64,000 bases of DNA, taken from positions 1-64,000 of the forward strand of contig CAWDGB010000015.1 of assembly GCA_963801715.1 (NCBI GenBank). The letters run 5' to 3'. The translations under genes and the position numbers were made by a program. Below are positions 17,144 to 25,757 of the stretch, one piece after another; position 1 is the first letter of the stretch; every line of letters starts with the position of its first letter. This DNA comes from CAVVJA01 sp963801715. GTDB taxonomy: Bacteria > Actinomycetota > Actinomycetes > Mycobacteriales > Jatrophihabitantaceae. The notes below the pieces were generated by a model. That model saw only the letters and a list, made by a program, of their open reading frames with translations. It was not told the DNA's origin and ran no database searches.

Positions 17144-17658
17144 TTCGCCGTCCCAGACGGGGAAGCCGATGCGCCGGGGGCGGGGGCGTTGATCGCAATG
17201 ACCGGCGCCTCGACGATAAGCGGGATGTTATGAGCGAAGGTCAACTGCAGGTTGACCGTTTGTCCAGGCTTCAACGGCCCGAGCAAGTCCTCGATCATGA
17301 CGTGGCCATTGCCCGGTGACAGAGTCACGCTGCTGTGGGCCGGAATACGCAGCCCGCCAGTCATTTCCGCCATCGCGCTGTTGTGCAGGGCGGTAGTTTT
17401 GCCGGCTCCGGAGTCGACGCCGATGAGCGTGTCGTCTGTATCGGTCGTGTTCGAGATCGTGAAGTACGCCGCCGCAACGTCCGGAGAGGCCGGCTCGCGG
17501 ACGTACGCGTTGGTCACGACGATCGGAGCGGCTGCCGGCGCGGAGGGCGTGCCACCACCACCTGCGGCAGCCTGCGGGACCGCGCCGCGAATGAGGCCGG
17601 CCAGGCCCACCACAGCCACCACGCCAGCCACCGCGATCAGCACCGGCGGTCGCCTCAC
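17140..17658 (-). CDS. PCu(A)C periplasmic copper chaperone
   Basis: A 172-residue exported protein with an N-terminal hydrophobic segment and the copper-binding pattern of the family: H92 and Met residues in ALHNSAMAEMTGG, then the second motif GHVMIEDL with H119 and M121. The domain ends in a beta-rich PGQTVNLQLTF stretch. PCu(A)C carries Cu(I) outside the membrane and works with SCO1 in building CuA. It overlaps YcnI upstream and SCO1 downstream by 4 bp each, so the three are translationally coupled. Confidence 0.9.
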   Translation of the reverse strand: MRRPPVLIAVAGVVAVVGLAGLIRGAVPQAAAGGGGTPSAPAAAPIVVTNAYVREPASPDVAAAYFTISNTTDTDDTLIGVDSGAGKTTALHNSAMAEMTGGLRIPAHSSVTLSPGNGHVMIEDLLGPLKPGQTVNLQLTFAHNIPLIVEAPVIAINAPAPGASASPSGTAK

Positions 17659-18365
17659 CCCCGCTCCCCCGTCTGGCGACGCGAACGGACGAGCGCCAGG
17701 CCCGCCGCGACAGCGGCGGCGACAGCCACGACGAGCGCGACGACTCCAAGCACCACAGGAACAGTCTGACTCTGCTTCTTAGGTTCAGCTGTGACGACTG
17801 GACCTCCCGCCGATGACTGGGAGCCGGACGATGCCGGGGAAAGCTTCAGTACCGGAGCGGGGTGCTCCGGCTCTGCGCTGCTGCCCGGCGCGGGCACCTC
17901 GATCCAGGCCACCTGACTCCCGTCGCTGTAGGACTGGATGACCTTGAACGTCATGGAGTCGGCCTTGGGCAACGGTCCCACGCTGAGCACGAACTGGTCG
18001 AACTGGCCCGGCTTGATGCCAGCTCCGGGACTGGCCTTCCATTCCACTTGGGAGATCACTTGAGTAACCACACCGTCGTCCGTCGAAATCGGGGTGGTCA
18101 GCCGCTTCGTTACCGAGCTGAACGTCCAGCCCGGGTGCGGCTGATCGAGCACCTGTGCGAGGGGCGTGTCCGGCAACTCGACCTTCACGCCAACGGTGCT
18201 GGCCTTCTCGCTCTCGGTAGGTACCTGGAACGTCAGCACCGTGTAGGCGCCCTGGGTGGCGTCGGCCGCACTCACGGTGACATGCGCCGATGCCGCGCTA
18301 GCCAGCACGACGAACAGGATCGACATGCCAGCCACGCAGCTGAGCAACCGAACAACGCGACGCAT
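17655..18365 (-). CDS. YcnI-like copper-binding protein (DUF1775)
   Basis: A 236-residue exported protein. The signal peptide ends ASAASA and the mature chain begins with His28 (HVTVSA), the N-terminal histidine that binds Cu(II) in the YcnI family. The core continues GAYTVLTFQVPTESEK and PHPGWTF. A C-terminal membrane helix (VVLGVVALVVAVAAAVAAGL) and RSRR tail anchor it. ATG 18365 is chosen because the signal peptide starts there. It lies 10 bp after the CopC-CopD gene, the usual YcnJ-YcnI pairing. Confidence 0.9.
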   Translation of the reverse strand: MRRVVRLLSCVAGMSILFVVLASAASAHVTVSAADATQGAYTVLTFQVPTESEKASTVGVKVELPDTPLAQVLDQPHPGWTFSSVTKRLTTPISTDDGVVTQVISQVEWKASPGAGIKPGQFDQFVLSVGPLPKADSMTFKVIQSYSDGSQVAWIEVPAPGSSAEPEHPAPVLKLSPASSGSQSSAGGPVVTAEPKKQSQTVPVVLGVVALVVAVAAAVAAGLALVRSRRQTGERG

Positions 18366-18375
18366 GAATGCCCCT

Positions 18376-20087
18376 TCAGCGAAGCCGGACCGTGGCATTG
18401 GTGACCACCGAGTCGAAGTCGGATGTCTTGACCGTCAGCGTCATCTGCCAATTTCCGGGTTGTGGTAGCAGCACTCCGGACGCTTGATAGCTGCCGTCGG
18501 CCTGCTTGGTGACCGGCACGGCGATGGGACCGAGCTGCTTATCCGGCAGCGCGGCCGAACAGGTGAGCTGCTGCGGTGGGGCGCCGGGGCTCAGCGTGAT
18601 CGACACCGTGACCGAACCGGCCTGACCCGGCGTAATCCGGATCGTCGCTGTCCGGCCGCCACCTAATGGGGCCGTCGCCGTGGCCACTGCCCGATCGGCA
18701 ACGGCCTCCACCGAGCGACCCGGTGGCTCGGCCACCAACACCGCCGTCACCGCCAGCACGGCAAGGGCGAGGAGTGCCTCCGCGATCACGGTTGAGCGCA
18801 GCCGCCGTACCTCGGCCGTGGTCTCCGGTTCATCGGGCTCAATCGCCATGGGCGGCCCGTCCGACGTGATCGTCTCGGCCATGGCGTAGGCAACTGGCCG
18901 CTGCACCCAACGCCGTTGCACGACGAGTCGGGAGAGATTGCCGAGTCCGATGAGAAGGACGAAGACGATGATCTTGACGAGCACCAGCTGGCCGTAGCGC
19001 GTGCCGGTCAAGGCCGACCAGGAGCCGACGCCGAGCCAGGCCTGATAGGTGCCTGTCACCGCGAGCATGGCCACCGACAGAAAGGCAACGCGGGAGAACA
19101 CCGGCAGAACAACGCGCAGCTCGTCCGGCTCCCGCCGCGGCAGGACCGCGACGAGCAAGCATGACCAGGCCGCCCACCCAGGCGGCCATGGCCATCAGAT
19201 GCAATGTGTCGCTCACCGTCGCCAGCCACGTCGGATCCTGGGTCGAGGCATGCCCGGATATCGGGAACGTCACCGCCACCCCGACCCCGAGCAGCCCGGC
19301 GACCTCCTGCAGCCCACTACGTTGCTGATCGCGAAGCAGCAACCACAGCGTCGCACCGAGCGCACCGAGCAAGAGCAATCGCACGGAATGTGCGCCGCCG
19401 AACGTGGTGTGCAACGTGGCGTCGAGCAGGTTCCACTGGCCGATGCTGCCGAGCCCCAGGCCGGCGACATACGGTCCCTGCACGATCAGCTCGGCCAGCG
19501 TGCCGGCTGTCGCCGCAGCCCAGCCAGTCCAGAGGATTGTTCGCGCGCGCCGGTCGTCCCGGCCCGCCGGCCACACCGAGAACATGAGCCAACCGCCGCC
19601 GAGCAGCGCGAGGCCGGTGAATGAGACCCAGCGCACGATGTCGAAGGTGGTACTCGTCAGCCGGTCCACCGTCTGCGGTCCACTCGCGCTGGGTCCTAGC
19701 ACACCATTGCCGACCACGAAGCGAATCGATCCCGCGACCGGGTGCGAGTCGGCGGAGACGACGCGGTAGCTCGCGGTGTACGTACCATCGCCGAGTCCTG
19801 CTCGCAGCGGGCACCGAGATCTTCGTGCCGTCACCGCCTGGATGGCTCGCGGAACCGTTGTCCACCCGGCGGCCGACCTGGTCGACCACCCGCAAGTAGC
19901 CGCCACCACCTAACCCGACGGACTCGTCGAACGTCACCGAGACGGCCGACGGCGCGTCCGCGAGCCGGGCACCGTCCGGTGGATTGGACGACACGACGAC
20001 CGCATGCGCGGCCGCGCTCGTCGCGACGAGCAGTCCGAGGCCGAACAGGCCTGCGACGAGTGTGATCAGGGTAGCGAGACGCCTCAC
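18376..20087 (-). CDS. CopC-CopD (YcnJ-like) copper transport fusion, two frameshifts
   Basis: Read across frames near 19800 and 19158, this is a protein of about 570 residues. A signal peptide ends SAAA and exposes an N-terminal His28, the CopC copper ligand; the second CopC ligand region is VVSADSHPVAGSIRFVV. A CopD domain of about eight membrane helices follows (STFDIVRWVSFTGLALLGGG to QLVLVKIIVFVLLIGLGNLS). The C-terminal beta domain ends DSVVTNATVRLR. It probably captures copper outside the membrane and passes it inward. The GTG start overlaps the upstream anti-sigma gene by 4 bp. Confidence 0.85.
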
Positions 20088-20740
20088 GCGACTCCCCGCA
20101 AGCCGCGGCCCGGTTCGTCGGGCTGATCGGTGCCAACAGCGGCCGGGGCCGGTGGCGGGCTCGCCCGTTCGCTGACGTCCAACGCGTACACCAGCACCAG
20201 CCCAGCGACGGCGCCTAGATGGGTTGCCAGCCGCCCGAGTTCGACCGCTCCGGACGCGAGGTCCCGGGCGGACAACACGACGAGCACGCTGACGAACGCG
20301 ACCAGCAAGGGCAGCAGTCCGGCCGCCCGCCGCGGCGCGAAGGCGGTGGCCAGAAACGCGGCGCCCAAGGCGATGTTCCAGGCCGCGGACTCGTGGGCCG
20401 CGTGCGTGAGCATGGACATGTCGATGGCGTTGCCGAACAGCGCCGGCACCGCGATTGCGATTTGCACCAACCCGACCGCGACCAGTCCCAGCTGGGCGAG
20501 CCGGCGGCGGCGCCGCACTCGCGCGGCCGGTAGTGCGATCTCGGCGAGTATTCGGTCGGCGAGCTCAGGGGTGTCTGCCCGGCCGACGCGGGCCAGACGG
20601 CTCAGCCGCGTCGCCTCCGCGACCCATCGGGCACAATGAGGGCAGGTCGCGAGGTGCTGGTCGAGCCGCGACGCAGGCATCCCGAGCGGCTCCCCGTCGA
20701 GCCGCGCGGAGGCGGCCTCGCGGAATCGATCACAGCTCAC
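20084..20740 (-). CDS. Membrane zf-HC2 anti-sigma-like protein
   Basis: From GTG 20740 the protein has 218 residues. The N-terminus holds C3 and the zinc-binding box H29-LAT-C33-PH-C36, the ZAS pattern of anti-sigma factors. After a basic stretch (RVRRRRR) come about five membrane helices, including LGLVAVGLVQIAIAVPALFG and LLPLLVAFVSVLVVL. It faces a SigC-like sigma gene across 63 bp and starts the copper operon. The natural reading is a membrane sensor that holds that sigma factor. It is longer and more membrane-embedded than typical single-helix anti-sigma factors. Confidence 0.75.
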   Translation of the reverse strand: MSCDRFREAASARLDGEPLGMPASRLDQHLATCPHCARWVAEATRLSRLARVGRADTPELADRILAEIALPAARVRRRRRLAQLGLVAVGLVQIAIAVPALFGNAIDMSMLTHAAHESAAWNIALGAAFLATAFAPRRAAGLLPLLVAFVSVLVVLSARDLASGAVELGRLATHLGAVAGLVLVYALDVSERASPPPAPAAVGTDQPDEPGRGLRGVA

Positions 20741-20803
20741 GTGGGAATCAGTCGTCTGCCGGGCGCGATTGGTTCCCGAGCCAAGCAGATTCTTAACCGG
20801 GAG

Positions 20804-21340
20804 ATGAGAGTGGACGGCGTCGACGAGGTGACCGCGGCGGCGCTCCGCGCTCGACGCGGCGATCCGGCGGCGGCCCGCTCCTTCGTCACCGCGACCCAGC
20901 GTGATGTCTGGCGCATGTGCGCGAACCTCGTGGATCGAGCCTCCGCCGACGACCTGACCCAGGAGACCTACGCCCGGGCGTTCGCCGCGTTGCATCGGTT
21001 CGCCGGGCGGTCATCAGCGCGCACCTGGCTGCTGGCAATCGCCCGTCGAGTGTGCGCCGACGCGATTCGGGACGCAGTGCGATCGCGCTCGATTCGTTCG
21101 CCGATGCCGCACCACGCAGCGGATCCGGCCGATGCGGTCACGCTGGATGCGCTGCTCGCGACGCTGCCCCGGGATCGGCGGGAAGCTTTCGTGCTGACGC
21201 AACTCGTGGGGCTGAGCTATGCCGAGGCTGCCGACGTGTGCGGCTGTCCGGTCGGCACCGTGCGGTCACGGGTGGCGCGAGCCCGCGCCGACCTTGTCGC
21301 GTCCTACGGCGACGATGCGGGACGCGCCGCTTCGCGCTGA
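20804..21340 (+). CDS. sigC: ECF sigma factor, SigC-like
   Basis: A 178-residue ECF sigma factor from ATG 20804 (GTG 20810 is also possible). Region 2 reads ATQRDVWRMCANLVDRASAD followed by DLTQETYARAFAALHRFAGR and SSARTWLLAIARRVCADAIR. Region 4 reads LTQLVGLSYAEAADVCGCPV then GTVRSRVARARADL. These segments closely match M. tuberculosis SigC as I know it, including the CGCPVGT turn. SigC in mycobacteria is linked to copper acquisition. Divergent from the zf-HC2 gene and copper operon, it probably controls that operon. Confidence 0.85.
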   Translation: MRVDGVDEVTAAALRARRGDPAAARSFVTATQRDVWRMCANLVDRASADDLTQETYARAFAALHRFAGRSSARTWLLAIARRVCADAIRDAVRSRSIRSPMPHHAADPADAVTLDALLATLPRDRREAFVLTQLVGLSYAEAADVCGCPVGTVRSRVARARADLVASYGDDAGRAASR

Positions 21341-21693
21341 GTCAGGGATGCTCGGGCGGCGATCTCGTGCCGCACGCTCCGCTCAGCGACGAAGGACATG
21401 AACGGGATCGTCCCGGAAATCATCACTAATCCGAGCCTGAGCAGCGGCCAGCGGAGCCGCACCCCGAGATCGAGCGCCGTGAGCAGATACACGATGAACA
21501 GAAAGCCATGTGCGGTGCCCACGACTGCGACCGGCCCGGGCGTGTCGGCAAGGTACTTCAACGGCACGGCCACGAAGACCAGCAGCACCAACATGACGCC
21601 GGTGACATAGGCCATGACCCGGTAACGCAGGTAAGCGCCGCGGTAGCTCGTCGTCAACGGCCGAGTGCGCTCACCGTAGACGGATGACGTCAT
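21304..21693 (-). CDS. DUF3817 membrane protein
   Basis: A 129-residue protein with three membrane helices and the DUF3817 features: RYRVMAYVTGVMLVLLVFVA, TPGPVAVVGTAHGFLFIVYL, and LGLVMISGTIPFMSFVAERS. The function is unknown. It overlaps the upstream membrane-protein gene by 4 bp and its 3' end overlaps the convergent sigma gene by 37 bp. Confidence 0.85.
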   Translation of the reverse strand: MTSSVYGERTRPLTTSYRGAYLRYRVMAYVTGVMLVLLVFVAVPLKYLADTPGPVAVVGTAHGFLFIVYLLTALDLGVRLRWPLLRLGLVMISGTIPFMSFVAERSVRHEIAARASLTQREAARPASSP

Positions 21694-22166
21694 CCGTCAT
21701 CCTCGGCCGAGGACTGCGCGGCCAGTCGAGCAAGGTACGCGTTGTAGGCAGCGTGTTCCGCGTCGGCGGCGACGGGCGGTGACGTGGCACTCGATGGCAT
21801 CACGTAGCGACGGTAGGGCACCTCAGCCGGCTCCGGAGCGGTGGGTGTTGCCTCGACGACCTGCCCCGCAGCGCCGCCCTCGTCGGTTGCGCTCCGGACC
21901 GCGGTAGGCCGCGGAGCAGCGTCGTGGACCAGCCGCAGCCACATGAACACCGCGAAGGCGGCGAACGCCCACCACTGAAACGCATAGGAGTAGTTCTGCA
22001 CCGAGCCGTGATGGACGTGCGCCACACGCCACTGCCAGCGACCGAGTAGAACCATGGTCACGCACGCGGCCACGACGAGGACATGCAGGGCGAGCCAGCG
22101 CGGGCCGAACAGGAAGCCAAAGCGGCGGACCACGTACCGACGGTACGTCAGCGCACTGTGAACCAC
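21690..22166 (-). CDS. Conserved actinobacterial membrane protein
   Basis: A 158-residue protein with two helices, RWLALHVLVVAACVTMVLLG and FQWWAFAAFAVFMWLRLVHD, separated by WQWRVAHVHHGSVQNYSY, followed by a polar tail with PYRRYVMPSSA. The same core is common next to DUF3817 genes in actinobacteria; no function is established that I can name. It starts at GTG 22166, overlapping the uppP stop by 19 bp. Confidence 0.75.
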   Translation of the reverse strand: MVHSALTYRRYVVRRFGFLFGPRWLALHVLVVAACVTMVLLGRWQWRVAHVHHGSVQNYSYAFQWWAFAAFAVFMWLRLVHDAAPRPTAVRSATDEGGAAGQVVEATPTAPEPAEVPYRRYVMPSSATSPPVAADAEHAAYNAYLARLAAQSSAEDDG

Positions 22167-23050
22167 ACCAGGCAGGCGACACCGAGGACGACGCAGTAGA
22201 CGCCGAACGGCCGCAGCGACCGGTTGGCGAAGTAGCGCGTCAGGAACCGCACCGACAGGTACGCGCCTATGCCAGACATGAGCGACCCGAACAGCACTTG
22301 GCCGCGAACGCCGTCGCCGAGCGGACCGGTGAGGTCGCCGAGCTTGAGCGCACCGGCGGCCAGGATGACGGGCGTGGCGAGCAAGAAGGAGAACCGCGCC
22401 GCGTCCTCACGATTCAGGCCCCGCAGCATGCCGGCGACCATCGTCACACCCGATCGAGAGATACCCGGTGCCAACGCGAGAATCTGCGCCGACCCGATGA
22501 GCGCGGCCTGGCCGGCCGGCTGCCGGGCCAAATGGCGATCCGATATCGGACCGGTAGTTCGTTCGTCGACGTATTCGGTGTCGACAGTTCGGTCGCGACG
22601 GCGCAATGCCTCCGCGCCGAGAAGAAGCAGGCCGTTGATCATGATGAAGATAGCGGTCGGCACGGGCTTGGACAGCGTGGTGCGAAACCAATGCTCGGCG
22701 AACAACCCAACCAAACCGACCGGGATCGTCGCCAGGACCAGCAACCAGGCCAGCCGCTGGTCCGCCGTACGGACGCTGCGGTGGACAATGCTGGTGATCA
22801 GCCCGGTGACGATACGCAGCCAGTCGCGCCAGAAGTAGATGATCAGGGCCACGGCCGTCGCAACGTGCAAGCCAACGATGAACGCCAGGTATGGCGACTC
22901 CGGCGAACTCACGTTCAAGTCGGCCTGCCACGAGCCGCCGATGACCGCGGGAATCAGGACGCTGTGCCCCAGGCTGGACACCGGAAAGAGCTCGGTCATT
23001 CCCTGTACGGCGCCGATCACACCGGCCTCGAGCCAGCTGATGTGGTGCAT
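22148..23050 (-). CDS. uppP: Undecaprenyl-diphosphatase (BacA/UppP)
   Basis: A 300-residue polytopic enzyme with both signature motifs: GMTELFPVSSLGHSVL near the N-terminus and LAPGISRSGVTMVAGMLRG in the second half, with about eight membrane helices. It hydrolyses undecaprenyl pyrophosphate to recycle the lipid carrier for peptidoglycan and other envelope polymers. ATG 23050 is favoured by the upstream AGGGGG; a longer open frame to 23095 is not supported. It heads a three-gene cluster with the DUF3817 pair. Confidence 0.95.
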   Translation of the reverse strand: MHHISWLEAGVIGAVQGMTELFPVSSLGHSVLIPAVIGGSWQADLNVSSPESPYLAFIVGLHVATAVALIIYFWRDWLRIVTGLITSIVHRSVRTADQRLAWLLVLATIPVGLVGLFAEHWFRTTLSKPVPTAIFIMINGLLLLGAEALRRRDRTVDTEYVDERTTGPISDRHLARQPAGQAALIGSAQILALAPGISRSGVTMVAGMLRGLNREDAARFSFLLATPVILAAGALKLGDLTGPLGDGVRGQVLFGSLMSGIGAYLSVRFLTRYFANRSLRPFGVYCVVLGVACLVWFTVR

Positions 23051-23246
23051 ACATCCCCCTGTCCGCGCTTCGTTGCACGCGACAATCGGCATCATGTCCG
23101 AGCCGGGCGGCCGAAGGCGAACTATCGCCTGGGGAACTGCTGAGAGCCAGCCTGTTTCACGCGAGGACCAAGGGCGAACTCCGGCCAGGGCGTCACTGCC
23201 GGGCGGCTCGTGAGCCCCTTAACTTCTCACAGCAAATTAATCGTGT

Positions 23247-24776
23247 GTGCACAGCGAACACGATGCTCGCAACGAGGAACTGGAGCGAACGTCAAGGTTT
23301 GTGCCCAGTACCAGGCATCGCGCTGGCATCTTGCTGGCCGCAGTCGTGCTGGGCACATGTCTGCCATTCGCCTTCGCCGGGCCGGCCGCGGCCGATGTCG
23401 TATCCGACGCTAAGGCCGCCGCACACGTGGCGGCCGCCCAGGGCTACCGCACCGGCGTAGCGGTGCTCGACCTGCGAACCGGCGGGTATGTGGGCGGCGG
23501 TGACGACACCGCACCCTTCGCCAGTGAGTCGGTGGCCAAGGTGCTCATTGCAACAGAGCTGCTGGCCAGCGGCCAGATGACCGGCGCCACCGAGGCGACT
23601 GCTTTCGAGATGATCACGCAGTCCGACGACGATGCCGCAAGCGCGCTATACGGACTCGCCGGCGGAGACGACGTCATCAACCTGGTGGCCGCCCGTTATG
23701 ACATCCCGTTCCTCGGCACGCCGCCCGACCTGGCTGGTTGGTGGGGCAACACCGAGATCACCGCCAAGGGCATGGTCTACCTCTACGCCGCGATCGCGCG
23801 CGACTCCAAGGTCGGCCCGTGGCTGATGAATGCCATGGCCCACACCACCAAGTACGGAGCGGACGGCACCTATCAATACTTCGGCATCCCGTCTGCGACC
23901 ACCGGCGCCGCCATCAAGCAAGGCTGGGGTGCCGACGGCGACGACTCACCCAATGCCGTGTTCAACTCCACCGGCTATGTCGACGCCAATCGGTACGCGG
24001 TCGCGATCCTCACCGACGGCAGTCCGTGGACCTACGGCGAGGCGATCAGCTCGGTCGTGACCCAGCAGGCCCGGGCCCTCATGCCGGGCGGCCAGATCGA
24101 CAATCCGGCCGATCACAATCCCGTGCTCTCCCCCGTGACGGTCACCGCCACCGGGAACACCGTCCATCTGACCGGCACGGCTGCCGATCCGGACGCGCCG
24201 AGTGTGTCCCTGCAGGTACGGGTGAGTGAGGGTGGCCGCCCGGTCGCCACGGCGGCGACGGCCGCGGCCACCCGCCGATTCGACGTCGACTTCGCCGCAC
24301 CGGACGGCACGCACACCTACACGGTCAGGGTGGGCAACCTCGGCGACGGCGCTGCGGTATCACGGGTCACCGCGCCGGTATCGGTCGACGGGGATCCGCG
24401 CGGCACCGTCGATGCGGTGTCCGGTGGCTCGGGCAAGATCACCATCGACGGGCAGGAGTCCGACCCGAACCGTGCAGATCCTCGACTCGGGATCGGCGTG
24501 GACGGCGCCACGCCGATTGTGCGATCCATCGGCGTCCCGGCGTACCAGATCACGGTGCCCGCCAGCGCTGGCATCCACGAGGTCACCGTCACCTACCTTC
24601 ACTCGTCCGACGGCCAGAACGTCGCGGAAGGCTCGTGGGCGGTCACGGTCGCGCCCGCTCGGGCTACGCACGTGCTGGACGCCTCCGCGATCGCCGCGCT
24701 CCCGACCCTGCTGCTGGGCTTTGTCATGGGGTATCGGCGGCTGCGTCGAACCCGCCGCCGGCTGACCCGCTCATGA
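23247..24776 (+). CDS. Secreted serine beta-lactamase-like hydrolase with C-terminal anchor
   Basis: A 509-residue exported protein. A signal peptide (GILLAAVVLGTCLPFAFA) precedes a class A beta-lactamase/penicillin-binding-like domain with SxxK in SESVAKVLI, an SDD tripeptide in MITQSDDDAASALY where SDN is usual, and a KxG-like KQGWGADGDD. Two beta-sandwich segments follow (about 290-460), then a membrane helix ALPTLLLGFVMGYRR and an Arg-rich tail, a cell-surface retention layout. Start GTG 23247. Hydrolytic activity on beta-lactams is not implied; a cell-wall role is as likely. Confidence 0.7.
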   Translation: MHSEHDARNEELERTSRFVPSTRHRAGILLAAVVLGTCLPFAFAGPAAADVVSDAKAAAHVAAAQGYRTGVAVLDLRTGGYVGGGDDTAPFASESVAKVLIATELLASGQMTGATEATAFEMITQSDDDAASALYGLAGGDDVINLVAARYDIPFLGTPPDLAGWWGNTEITAKGMVYLYAAIARDSKVGPWLMNAMAHTTKYGADGTYQYFGIPSATTGAAIKQGWGADGDDSPNAVFNSTGYVDANRYAVAILTDGSPWTYGEAISSVVTQQARALMPGGQIDNPADHNPVLSPVTVTATGNTVHLTGTAADPDAPSVSLQVRVSEGGRPVATAATAAATRRFDVDFAAPDGTHTYTVRVGNLGDGAAVSRVTAPVSVDGDPRGTVDAVSGGSGKITIDGQESDPNRADPRLGIGVDGATPIVRSIGVPAYQITVPASAGIHEVTVTYLHSSDGQNVAEGSWAVTVAPARATHVLDASAIAALPTLLLGFVMGYRRLRRTRRRLTRS

Positions 24777-25707
24777 GAAAACGACTCACCTCGCTGGCAA
24801 CCTGCGCCGGATCGTCGAACCAGGGCATATGGCCGGCACCTTCGATGAGCCGCAGCTCTCCTCGAGGAAGAAGGTCCGCGACGCGTTGCCAGATGTCGGC
24901 TGAGCCGGTGGGATCGGCGGTGCCGAACACATGAAGCGTCGGCGGTTGAATCGCCGCGAGGCCGTCGTCGTCGAATGTCAGACCGGGGCGATACGACTTG
25001 CCCTTGACGATGGCGCGGACCATTCCGCGCTCGTGGCGCATCGAATCGGTCTCGCGCGCGACGGTCACCCGCCAGTCGACGAACTCATCGGGAATGTGGC
25101 CGGCCTCGAGGCTCGCTCCGTGTCCCAGCCTCCGCAGGATCGAGCGCACCCGTTCCGGCTTGTCCGGAACGTGGATCATCAGCGCACCAAGAGGAGTCGC
25201 GAGGAGCCGGATGAACGGGGGAACGCCGACCTCGGTGACGACCGGGCCGCCTCCGAGGAGAACAACGCGGCCGACCCGAGTCGGGTGCTGCTCCGCCAGG
25301 CGGAGGACCCACACGTCGCCGATCGAGGCGCCGATAGCGTTCGTTCGCTCGAGTTCGAGTGCGTCCAGAACACCCTGCAGAACGTCGGCTACGAGCGGTC
25401 CATACGCATGCTTCGAGAAGTCGATCGGCGAACTCGCTCCCCATCCCGGGCGGTCGAGGACGATCGAGCGAAATCCGGGAAGCTGGGCAATCAACGAAGG
25501 CCACGAACCGGGGCCAGCCGTGCCATGGACGAAGAGGATGGGCTCACCAGAGCCGACTTCGAGCACCCGTAAGTGTCCGGCCGGCGCTTCAAGATCGAGA
25601 AATCGCTCCTTCGGTTCCAGCCCGTAGTAATGCCAGAGTCGGAGCTCCGCGTCTCGATAACGCCGGTTTCCAAACTCCGAGGTCGCTGGGTTCGCGACGC
25701 TTGCCAT
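24724..25707 (-). CDS. Alpha/beta hydrolase
   Basis: A 327-residue hydrolase: oxyanion strand EPILFVHGTAGPGSWPSLIA, nucleophile elbow GASIGD (GxSxG), acid region TLHVFGTADPTG and catalytic His in IEGAGHMPWFDDP. ATG 25707 follows the conserved start; the longer frame overlaps the upstream gene. Its 3' end overlaps the convergent serine hydrolase gene by 53 bp. It lies 50 bp after an HD-GYP/LuxR regulator gene on the same strand, so the two are likely co-transcribed. Substrate unknown. Confidence 0.85.
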   Translation of the reverse strand: MASVANPATSEFGNRRYRDAELRLWHYYGLEPKERFLDLEAPAGHLRVLEVGSGEPILFVHGTAGPGSWPSLIAQLPGFRSIVLDRPGWGASSPIDFSKHAYGPLVADVLQGVLDALELERTNAIGASIGDVWVLRLAEQHPTRVGRVVLLGGGPVVTEVGVPPFIRLLATPLGALMIHVPDKPERVRSILRRLGHGASLEAGHIPDEFVDWRVTVARETDSMRHERGMVRAIVKGKSYRPGLTFDDDGLAAIQPPTLHVFGTADPTGSADIWQRVADLLPRGELRLIEGAGHMPWFDDPAQVASEVSRFLMSGSAGGGFDAAADTP

Positions 25708-25757
25708 GGCCCGCCTCCTCGTCGCCGGCGGCCGTGGATGTGGCCGTGCCGACGACG

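Noticed and set aside
20741..20803. GGGAATC and GGTTCCC as SigC-type promoters for the divergent pair
   Set aside because: The spacing to CGTC-like sequences does not fit a -35/-10 pair on either strand; the inverted arrangement is only suggestive.
23131..23157. GGGAAC followed by TGTT as a sigma-E promoter for the serine hydrolase
   Set aside because: Spacer is about 15 bp and the -10 core is TGTT rather than CGTT; weaker than the sigE site.
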